Assembly: GCF_030035675.1 (NCBI RefSeq)
Contig: NC_084491.1
Location: 27,383,801-27,447,800 of the forward strand
DNA: 64,000 bases
Direction: 5' to 3'
DNA from: Rhineura floridana
Taxonomy: Eukaryota; Chordata; Lepidosauria; Squamata; Rhineuridae
A model generated the notes under the pieces. It saw only the letters and a list, made by a program, of their open reading frames with translations, did no database searches and was not told where the DNA came from. The position numbers and the translations under genes were made by a program. Each line of letters opens with the position of its first letter. Within the stretch, counting starts at the first letter, position 1. Of the stretch, positions 9,571-21,500 are shown one piece after another.

Positions 9571-12500
9571 AAAGAGTGGCTGATGGATTGGGGGGGAGAC
9601 TTCTCTATGGGGTTAACTGTGCTCGCCTGGTAACTTCCAGTGTACGCAGTTTTTGGCCGATGAAAGAAATTGCCGTTCCCTCTTCTGGCTTCCTTTGTGA
9701 GCCTCCGGTTGATTCTCTAGGGACCTTATGACAGCTAAACAAACCCATCCTATTGCATTCTTCGTCTTCTCTTTTTTTGTTAGTCTCTTGTGGTCCATTG
9801 CGACCAATTAAAATAGCTTGCGGGGCGGGGGACGACAACCAGCTTGTTGACCTTATTTGGAATCAAGAAATCACATGCAATCAATTCTTTTTCTTTCTTT
9901 TTTGTTTTTAAAAGAGGACCAGCCTATCCATTAATACTCCTAGGTGATTAGTACCATCCTTTCCATTAATGCTCATAGAAGGCTGAACTCCCCCCCCCCC
10001 ATCCCTAAAGATTTGGTAGGCTTGGCAAGGCCATAGACTACTACTCTGGCTTCTGTTTTCCACCAGGATCAGGATGTTATCTTTTCAAAAGAGCTTAAAT
10101 GCAGAGATTTAGTGAGTTATGTGGCATAGGCAGCAGGGATGCAATTGAATCACAGTGAGCAGAGCTCTAGATACCTGAAGCAAGGCTTTGACTTCTGTCA
10201 GAGGATAAGATTTCACAACTTGAATAGTGTTAGGAACTGGTTCAGTTAGGACTTCTGTGTTTTCTTTACAGTTCAGCAGTCCACACCTAGAATCAGGGGC
10301 TGTATTGGTGACTCTGTGCCTTTATCTAATGAAGTACAACAAATGTTATTAGCCCAAATAGTCAAAGTAAGTAAACCTAAATGGCAGGTTTGAGGACTTG
10401 GCTTAGTTTTATTTGTAGTATTTGAGAATTAGTTTTATTACGTGGAGTTAGAAAGGGATGCAGTAGTGAATGTGATGAAGAATTTTAGCTTTAGGGAAAC
10501 GAGTGGGAAGATTCATGTGGAATGTAACTAGACTTCAAAGCAAGCATATCTCAATATGCTGAACTTCAGATATCTCATGAATGAAAAATCTTATGCAGGT
10601 TAAGTCAGCCTCAGTTTTCTGCCAGATCACAAAGCCATGGAATAATTCTGAAATTGCAGAGATTGTTTTCTTAAAAAATTCTGACTTGAACAGAACACAA
10701 TTTCTGTGTATTTCTTTTTACTCGAGTGAATTCATTACTCTTTAAGGCGGCAGTATCTTATGGAGTAAATATAAATGCCTCGTTTACTGTTTTTTTTTCT
10801 GGGAATGCCATAACTGACAAAGCAGAATTAATCAGCGCAAGGCACATGTGGAATGGAAAATGGACTGCCTTCGAGTCGATCCCGACTTATGGCGACCCTA
10901 TGAATAGGGTTTTCATGGTAAGCGGTAATCAGAGGTGGTATACCATTGCCTTCCTCTGAGGCTGAGAGGCACATGTAGTTTCTCTTATTTTTCTATGTGG
11001 AAATAAATGGTTCTGAATAGTGAAATTAATTACTCGCTGGAGAGGAATTTGTTGTTTGGTTCAGTTAGTAGTTTTCCATATTAGATGGTAAAGGTTAGAG
11101 GCAATTTGTATAATACCAATTTAAGTTGATAAACTTGTTCGTACTCCTAGGTTTCCTTATTTTCCCTTTTCACTCTTTCTGGTATCAACACTGATGTCAC
11201 CTTAACTAATTCACTTTGGCAACTTTTGTAATTTGCTTGTTTGAGTCAGTGCTGCTGAAGATAAACTTTCTTTTTTTAAAAATACATTGTTATTAATACT
11301 GAAGGGAGAGAGAGAGTGTAACTGAATAGAACCCAGTGCCTGTTTCCCTCTAGTACTGTCAGCCTTGTAAGTGAAAATCTCATGTGTGTTAGTGGAAGTG
11401 ATACAGGAGCACCACCACATACACACAACGTACATCCTGGGGTGCTATATTTGGGGCATTTCCATGCCCCACCCACTCTCAGCCTTTTGCACAGGCAGTG
11501 CAGTTGATCCACGTGCACAGACTTGTCACCTTGATCAGAGCGCTTTAATCTTTACTTATGATATTTGCACACTGCTCCATAGCATTAAGTTGTCTAGGTG
11601 CCTTACAATAAATAAGCAGAAAACAATTTAAATACAAAGTGAAAAACAAACAGTTAAAAAGAAAAAACCTAATAAAACAAAATGGAACTCTTCACACACC
11701 CAATGTTAAATACATATTTAAAAAGGAGACCCAGACTACCTAAACTATTTAAAGGCCTGGGTGAGCAAGAAGATGTTTACCCAGCACCCCAAATACCACA
11801 AAGTTAACTCCAGGTGAGCATCTCTGAGGAAGGCTATTCCATAACTCAGGCACCGTTATTGAAAAGCCCCCCTTCTTGGTGGTTACCTGCCTCTTTTCAT
11901 TTGGCAGGGGCTCCAAGAGCAATGCCTCTGTACAGGATCTTAAAGTCCGGTATGGGAGAAAGCAGTCTTACAGGTAGCCTAGGCCCAAGCCATTTAGCAA
12001 TTTAATCTTCTGTTGGAACATGCTTTAGAAAGCCTGCACTTCAGAGCATACCTGGAGCAAAGGTTTAAAACTGATTTCAAGCATCACAAAATTATTGCAA
12101 GTTGGCAATAATTGCAAGATATTTAACTGTCCTCTGCCAATGTCAGTAACTGTTTTAGTGCATGTGGCCAGTTGAGTGACTCTGCCTTGCTTTATAGGGA
12201 GAAAGTTCTTCAAGAATAAGTGTTTGTTTAGAGCAGTTATAGGAAGTTGTAACAACTGTAGGACAGAACCATGAAAGATTAAGATGGTGCATGTCATTTT
12301 AGAAACGATGTGAGGTGGGGGGAAAGAAGGACTGTACCTAATTATGGTTGGTAGTCAAGCAATAAAATACACCCATAAATGGCCAAAGGCTTTTCTAAAC
12401 AGGAAGGTCTTCATGCGATAGTGGAAGGCCAGTATTTGTTTGTTTGTGACATTTGTGTATCGCTGACAAGGAAGAGGGCAAGACAAAACTCTAGGGTGGT

Positions 12501-15500
12501 GCAGCAAAAGAAAATATTATTTGTTTATTTATTTATTTAACTTGTATATCACTCTATATTTCAAAAAATCTCAAAGTGGTTTACATTTCAACAAAAATCA
12601 ATATAAATTCTACATTCACTACATTCAGATATCCTCCCTCTTGTCCCAGCCAAATGGTTTAGGTTTCAAACTGTCGAGAGGAACCTTCATAGATGATGTT
12701 AAGTAAGCAGGCTCATGCATGAACCGTATAAGGGTATGGATCTAGGGAGGCATTGGATGATATGGGCTGTCTTCTCTCTTCAACCTTAGGTGGCAATGAG
12801 GTTTTATGGCTTTGTAGATAAGGTAGGAGGCTTTAAGATTGTCAGTTTGAAGTGATTATCTTGACTCTAGTACACTTATTACTGGTGAGAAAGTGTACAT
12901 GTTGACATTCACTTTGTACTTTTGGCTAATATAACTTTAGGCAAAGGGCTTGGAGATCACACCAAGCAAAATGTATTATTTCAGTAGGTGACCTTATCCT
13001 ATTATTTTTATATTATATTACTTTCATGCTATGTTGATATGTATTGACTAATCTAAAGCAGAATTGCTTAATTTCAAAATTTATTAAAATGAAATTAGAA
13101 GTATTGCTTTCATGTTTTAATATCAGTTTGATTCCACATTTTTCCAACCATTCACCTCCTTCCTGCTACCTACAGACATGCCTTGTAGGTTACTTCCAAT
13201 ATCCAGTTCTCTGCAGGATATTATTAAAAGTGCTCTAGCAAGGAGGAAACCAGTGTAATAATTATTGGACTCAGTATACTTTGCTAGATATGCACATTAA
13301 ATACTCTGACTGGGTGTATTTGGGCAAGTCACTGATTGTTGTGGTGGTTCTGAGGATAGGCAAGAACTTTGTAAGTCCATTTCTACTACAATTACTACAT
13401 TAATGATGTTGCTTGCTTCATTTGTGGTGCCCTTTCAGACACTTGGTTTTGTGGATTTAGTGGCAAAATATTCTGGGTTCTGTTCACTTTACAGAAGTGG
13501 GTGATATAGGTACACACTCTAAAATCTCTATGATTTCATGTGTCTTAATAAATTATTTTCAATTACTTTGTTCTATGGAGGCATTTAGTTAGAGGCTGGA
13601 TAGCTATCTGTCAGAGACACTATAAATACATCCTGCATTGTACAGCTAGTATAGAGCAAGGGGTTGAACTAGGTTACCTTCCAACTCTGATTCAATGCTT
13701 GTCCTTCAGGAGCTTAGAAACTGATTCAATAATAATGTATAAGTGCTATTAACCCACTGGTGATTCAGTATTACGCATTTATAAAGGTCTAGATTTTAGT
13801 GGCTTTATGTGATCAGCTGTTGCCACCTGGTTAAATAACCTGTTGCCGTCCAGGTTTAATAATACCAAATATGAGTGCTGAAAGCTGTTTTCTATAGGGA
13901 AGGAGCTAATGTAAAATTTGTTGTATCACTGCTACCCATTATAATATAGCTGAACTTGGGTGACTTGCTGTCTTAAGTCAGCTCACAATCTACGTTGTGG
14001 AAAGCATTTGTATAAAGTAATTCAACTCCTTTGGCCCAACAGCATTGTATAGCTTCTACATTTTCTTTCTCTCTACAAATACTTTGCTCAGTTGTCAACA
14101 TACTTTAAATTCCCTTTCATATGAATGTATTCTTGCTTAACATCAAGGATGTGCTTTTAACAAAAGAGAAATGCAGAAGATTCTGTTTATAATAGGCAAT
14201 TAAAAGGAAGCATAACTGTTCATATATGTTATAAGTTTAAGGCTGCAATCCAAAACACACTTACCTGAGAGTAAATAGTATTGCACTTGATGAGACTTCT
14301 GAGTAGTCATGCATAGGTTTGCACTGCAAATCGTTGTCCATCTGCAGGCTGTGTTGAGTAGTCTTTCAGCTTTTAGTTGTAAAGAAGTTTAAAATTGTGG
14401 TGGCCAGATCTTTAGTGTCAAACAAATTCTTCTCCTTGTTGTAAATAAGGTCAATGAGAACTTCAAGTGAGGCTATCAAACTATTTTTAATGTATGCAGA
14501 TATGAAATAATTATAATGCAACTGAAAAGTTCTGAGGATCAGTGCCTTAATTTCTTGACTGAAAGACATAGGAAGCATTTATGTCTCTACTTTTCATGAA
14601 GAAGGTGCTTAAAAGTTCTACAAAAATGAATTGATGCTCCAAAGGCAGCTGTTAAAGAGTGACGGAATTTGCTGAAGGTTTTGGTTTTTTTTAAAAAAAG
14701 AACTTGATTAGTATGTATAAATATCCTGGGAAGGATGGTGTTTGATTTCTAAAGGGCTCTTTTTCTTTACTGGAAGATCACATGACAACATCAAAGGGAG
14801 CTAAAGATGGGCAAGCTTAGATTAAGAATAAGGTTCACCTTGTTTTAAAAAGCTATTATCTCTTGATCACTTTCAGCCTAAAAACCATTTGACCTCCCCA
14901 CAAATACTTAAATGAAGCAATGCACTACACAACTAGTAGCAGAAATGTACTGGCCTACACTGCACTATAAGTGAAAGCAGTGGTCAAGTTTCTCCTTTAA
15001 GTGTTGATGTCTGCAGACACCTTGTTCTTTTTGAATAAAGCATTATCTAGTGGAATAATGCAATATATATTGGACAGCTATTACCTGACAAATATTCAGC
15101 TATGTGTGAAGAGTAGACACCATTAATCTAAGTCTGAGACAGCTTCTCTGATGAGCCTTTGAGATGTGTATAATATGAAAATGCTTGGCTACTTGATGCA
15201 ATAATACGTTAAATTGATCTCCTTATCTGATACCTGATTTATTATCCCCATTTACCCTTCTGTGTACAACTTTCCTATTTTGCCTGGGAGAATTAAAGTG
15301 ATTAATTTTCAAAGAAACTGGTAGTTATTTAGGTCCACAAATTAGGTACTCTGGGTTTATTTGTAAACAGCAGAGTGTTTCAGGACATGCGGTTTCAGTT
15401 TGGTTCTGTCTTGCTTCAAACTCTATGCAGATTTGCCCTCTAGAACTGCTAAATCTCTACCATGAATTGTTCTTGAGTAACAAGAGATCACATGACTATT

Positions 15501-18500
15501 CCAATAGGTCTTGAAATGAACCAAACTGGCATCAGACATGGTTGGTTGCGTGGATTCCAGTTGTCTACTTGGTGCCCTTTTCTTGGGGAATAGATTTTGA
15601 AGGTTCATAAACCAGAGGGCAGTGAAAGGGTGATTGCAGGCCACTCACTATGTGGAACTCTGGTATCCAGGAGGGAAAGTAGTGGTTCAGTTTGCTAAGT
15701 GTGTGCAGATGGATAATGCATCTCTTAATTATAGAACCATTTAAATCACTCTGAAGGATTGCTGTCTTTATCATAAGCAGCTGCTCCTTTTGAAGGCTGC
15801 ATCTTGGAGGTTGGCGGCTTGGTATCCAAGCCTAAAATATGCTTATGATTGGAGTTCTAAAGTCCAGTTCACAAGAGATTTGGTAACTACTACCCTGATG
15901 CCCAAGACCAATAGAACTTTCCTCCAAGTCATCATTTTTATGATTGGGCAAGGATCACATCTTTTTTAATTCTCGAGGAAAAAACAGAGTGCACTGGCAT
16001 CCTCCCAAGATATTTATGAGGAAATAATAATAATAATAAACTTTATTTCTACCCTGCCCTTTTTCCAATAGGACTCAGAGCGGCTTACAACTAAAACAAC
16101 ACCATTAAAACATACAGAAATATACAATTAAAATAGAATTAAACTATGAGAAAAATTAAAAACCATAAAACATACGTTAAAAACAGCGGACAATTTAAAA
16201 TAATAAAATCATATACTGTAGTCACCAATCCTATGACATTTAATCTTGGTCGTTCTCTATCCCAAATGCCCGTTGAAATAAAACAGTCTTTACTTGTCAC
16301 CGGAAAGACGGCAAGGAGGGAGCTAATCGCACCTCACTCGGAAGGGAATTCCATAGCCTAGGGGCGGCCACCGAAAAGGCCCTATCTCGTGTCCTCGTCA
16401 TATGTACTTGCGAAGGTGTGGGGAGCACAAGAAGGGCCTCACCTGAAGATCTCAAATCCAGGACAGGTTCATGTAGGGAGATACGTTCTGTCAAATAGCC
16501 TGGACCTGAGCCGTATAGGGCTTTGTAGGTCAAAATCAGCACTTTGAATTGTGACCGGAAACAAATTGGCAGCCAGTGGAGCTGTTGTAACAGGGGAGTT
16601 GTATGGTCCCTGTAACCAGCCCCGGTTAGCACTCTGGCTGCAGCTCTTTGTACCAATTTAAGTTTCCGAACAGTCTTCAAAGGCAGCCCCACGTAGAGCG
16701 CGTTACAGTAGTCTAAGCGGGATGTAACCAAGGCATGCATCACCCTAGTCAGATCAGGCAGCTCCAGGAATGGGCGCAGCTGGCGCACCAGTTTTAATTG
16801 GGCAAAGGCGCTCCTGGATACAGCAGTAATCTGAGCCTCCAAATTCAAAGCTGAGTCCAAGAGTACACCCAAACTGCGAACCTGAGACTTCAGGGGGAGT
16901 GCAACCCCATCCAGCACCAGTTGAATCCCTATTCCCTGATCTGCCCTCTGACTGACCAGGAGTACCTCTGTTTTATCAGGATTTAATCTCAACTTGTTTG
17001 CCCTCATCCAGTCCATCACTGATCCCAGACACTGATTTAGGACCTGTACGACTTCCTTGGCTTCAGGTGGAAAAGAGAAATAGAGTTGAGTGTCATCGGC
17101 ATACTGATGGCACCGAACCCCAAAACCCAGGACAACCTCTCCCAGCGGTTTCATGTAGATGTTAAATAACATGGGGGACAAAACTGAACCCTGAGGGACC
17201 CCATAGGTCAATGGCCAGGGGGTCGAGCAGGAGTCCCCCAGTACCACCTTCTGGGTTCGGTCCTCCAGGAAGGACTGGAGCCACTGTAACACAGTGCCCC
17301 CAAGTCCCATCTCAGCAAGGCGGCCCAGAAGGATACCATGATCGATGGTATCGAAAGCCGCTGAGAGGTCCAGTAGAACCAACAGAGACACACTCCCCCT
17401 GTCCAGTTCTCTGCGTAGATCATCCACCAAGGCGACCAAAGCCGTCTCTGTCCCATAGCCAGGCCTGAAACCAGATTGAAATGGATCCAGATAATCCGTA
17501 TCATCCAGGAATCTCTGGATTTGGGCGACCACCACACGCTCTATTACCTTGCTTAAAAATGGAATATTGGAGACTGGCCGGTAGTTGCCTAGTAAAGAGG
17601 GATCCAGGGAGGGCTTTTTCAGCAGTGGTCTTATAACTGCCTCCTTTAAGCATGATGGAATTCTGCCTTGTTGTAGAGAGGCATTAACTACTCCCCTGAC
17701 CCAATTGACCAGTCCCCCTCTGGTACTTCTAATGAGCCAGGAAGGGCAAGGGTCCAGTACACAAGTGGTGGCACACGCTGCTCCAAGGATCTTGTCCACA
17801 TCCTCAGGCAGGACAAGTTGAAAAGAATCCATTTTAATTGGACAAATAGGCACCAAAGTTACATCCTCAGAGACTGTATCAATTTTAGCATCCAAGTCAG
17901 AGCGAATCTGAGCGACTTTGTCTGCAAAGTGCCGTGCAAATTCTTGACAGCGGTCTGCTGAGTGGTCAGAATTACCCTCACGGGGGCTGGAACATAGAAG
18001 CCCCCTAACCACTCGAAACAGTTCCCCTGGACGGCTCCCAGTAGACACAATGGAGGTCGAGAAGAAAGATTTCTTCTTAGCCCGTACTGCCTCGGAGTAG
18101 GCCTTCAAATAGGCTCTAGCCCGAGATTGATCAGCTTCGCTCCGAGTCTTCCGCCAACGTTGCTCTAGTTCCCGTCTGACACGTTTCATCACCACCAGCT
18201 CCTTGGAAAACCATGGGGCCGGTTTGGCTCCACTCCAAAAGAGGGGACGCTCGGGAGCGATCATATCCACCGCCCTGGCCATTTCTCTACTCCAGAGGTC
18301 AACCAGCGTTTCGACAGGATCGCCTGCCAAGGTGACAGGAAAATCTCCAAGAGCCGTCAGGAAACCATCCGGATCCATCAGCCTCCTCGGACGGACCATT
18401 CTAATCGGTCCCCCACCCCTGCAGAGGTTCAGAGTCCCAGTGAGTCTAAACCCGACCAGGTAGTGATCTGTCCATGACAACGGAACCACTGCGAGTTCTT

Positions 18501-21500
18501 CCACACCAAGATCACCGTCATCCCGACCAACACAGAAAACAAGGTCAAGGGTGTGACCAGCAACATGAGTGGGGCCAGATACTACTTGGGACAGACCCAT
18601 GGTTGTCATGGAGGCCATGAAGTCCTGAGCCACTCCCAACAGAGCAGTCTCAGCATGGATGTTGAAGTCACCCAGTACCACAAGCCAAGGGGACTCCAAC
18701 ACCAACCCCGAGACTACCCCGGCTAGCTCAGGTAGGGAGACTGTGGAGCAGCGGGGTGGGCGGTACACCAACAGAATCCCTATTCTGTCCTGGCCACCTA
18801 ACTTCAAGTACACACACTCGAACCCTGAGAACTGTGGGAGAGGGCACCTGGTCAGGGGGATGGTGTCACGATAGACCACTGCGACCCCACCTCCCCATCC
18901 CCCAGGTCTCGGCTGCTGCTGTACTGAAAACCAGGTGGACAAAGCTGGGAGAGATTAACCCCCCCAGCTTCATCCAACCAGGTTTCCGTAATACAGGCCA
19001 GGTCAGCATGCTCATCGAGGACCAAATCCTGGATGAGCATCGATTTTCCGTTCACCGACCTGGCATTCAGCAGCAGCAGTTTTAACCCAGGGGCACTGTC
19101 ACCGAGACCATCCAGGTTGTTTGAGCGGGAGGACAGCTTGGGGGTTATCAACAATCGGTTACACTCTACCCTCCCTTGATAGTATGGCTGTCTCCCTACT
19201 TCGTATCTCCCTCTGCCTTCAACAACATTAATGGCAGCCCCTTGGATTCCCTCCTTTACCCCATGGAACCCCTCCTTTACCCACTTATCCATAAACTTAA
19301 ATGACCATCTTACACTAGGGGAGTGGGGCAGAGGCAGTCAGGGAGAAGGAAAGGTATGTGTCAGCCTACAAATATTAGGGGACAATAAGGCAAAAGGAGC
19401 GCACAATCCTGACCCCTGTTTTGCCAATTCAGTAACCCCACCGGAATCTGAGACACCCTCCCTCCCAGCGTCATTAGGTGGAGAGAGCCGACGCCTAATT
19501 GCCCCTGCTTCTATCGTGCCCGGTTGAAGAGGCGCCCCAGCCTGATCGGTGGCTCCCCTCTTGACCGCTGCCTGATGCTTGATATTATATCCTGGATCCG
19601 GGGGTATGATGTTTTCCTTCGTTGCCCTCGCACTTTCAGAAGGAACTGGCAATAGTGGTAATTCAACGCCTGAGCACAGTGACTCCGGATATAACTGGAT
19701 AGTATCTAGAGTTGCCACATGGTCCTCTCTCCCTGTCCTTGCTCTGGTAATACTGTGCAGGGCTGGTGCAACAATATTAGGGGCCCACGCCTGAATATCG
19801 GCAAGGCGCTTGGTTAACTGATCCAGTCTGTTTAAAATTTCTCTCCGCTCTGACGGAGGGAGTGCTCCAAAGGATTGTAGTAGCATAGTTCCCTCTTCAA
19901 CCACTAGATCAATGTCTCCGTCCTCATATTGGCATACTGCTTGTAATTGTGGGTCCGGGATTCCCAAATGAGCCGCCGCTACAGTAGCTCCTCTATTGAC
20001 ACACATTTCTTTTGGACGCAGATCAATCAATGTGCCCCGGGTTATCCAATCCTCCTCCTGGCCGTGATTGTTTCGTCGGCGCGGGCGTGGCATTAGGTCC
20101 ACTGGCGGTGCCTGATTTTCAAAGAGTCTTGATAAAAATAAACCCGACTTCCCCAACTCCTCCTTATTATGGTAAATTTGAGTAGCAATGTTCTGGGAGG
20201 AGAAAGTGACCACCGCTCGGGCCCTTATACCGTCAAAATGCAAATACTCCACCTGCTCAATGTCGCTAGTCGAAAGGGAAGCTGGCACAACAGCCCTAAC
20301 TGTTTCCGCAAGATGGTACTTCCGTTCTTCTAATGGGATGACACCCCAGGGTTTGGGGTAGTTGACGAATACCATCTTACGCTGATTCAGAACCAGGGAC
20401 CAATGCGGAGCCAACACAGACAATGGCTTACCCTGGGTTTCTTGCTCCCTCCTAAGAACGTCTTGCCAGGGGTCCTGTAACGGAATATAACTGACCGAAG
20501 CACTAGCTGGTATAGTTCTATACAAATCCCTGGATGGGGGGAGCGGGTGAGGTTTAGAATCATCCTCTAGCTGGTAAGAACTTGCTGCCCGAATAGGCTG
20601 CTTTGGTAATAATGTTCTTGTTTTCTCAGCGGTCACTGACGGTAGTTTATCCATCAGGGCAAAGAGTCTTTTAAAATTCAGCTTGTTGCTTTGTGCTATT
20701 TTTTGCAGTTTTAAATTTTTACTCTTTTTTACATTAATTGCTATGCGTCTGCGTTTTCTGAGGCACGTGGCTTTCCGAGGGTTATTCCTAGGTTGTTGTG
20801 GGGGGACAGGCAGAGTGTTATTTTGAATAGATGTCGGATCATTGATCGGCACGGTCGCAGAGGCTATTTGTTGTGCCTCAACTAGACTTGTTAGAAGCTG
20901 ATTACATTCACTTAAGAAGATTTTCATCTGTTCCAATTCTGTCGCCAACGAAAACATCCAGCCCTTTAGCGTAAGACCCAGCCCAGAAGGGTCCGCCTGG
21001 GTGAGTTGGTTGTATAACTCCGGAAGAGGGCTGGCTGGAACGTCCCTATCATGTACCTTATCAGCTGCGTGGTCCACCTGTTTGGATTCTGTCAGTGGGA
21101 CCCGCAAACCTGTAGGGGTCATCTGTTCTGCCTCATCTGGTCGCTTTGCTCGTTCAACATCAGGTTCCTCGTGGCTCTCTGCTATCAACTGGGAGCCGCT
21201 ACTACCTGAAGTGTGTGTTGCACTAATTACGTTCTGGCTCTTGGCCAGGGCCAATTCCTCAGCCAGATTTAAAGCTGCAGTTTGCCCCCTATTCCTTTGC
21301 ATGTAGTCTTTAGACATGATAGACCAATCAAGAGGGAACGCTGGGGCTTGTACAGTATCCTTCTCCCCCCGCTTATGTTGGGTGTTAGTAAGGAAGTGAG
21401 TTATTTTTAGCTGGCCACTGCGCTCCTTAGATGTTTTTTCTTCAATCTGACAAAGCACAGGTGCTATGGCCTGCTCCTTCCTCCCTCTCTTAGATCTCTT

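Noticed and set aside
8794-9583. Several long open frames on both strands over MSANTD2 exon 1
   Set aside because: They follow from GC richness. The + frame from 8978 has the conserved protein; the others are Arg/Pro/Gly-rich with no domain.
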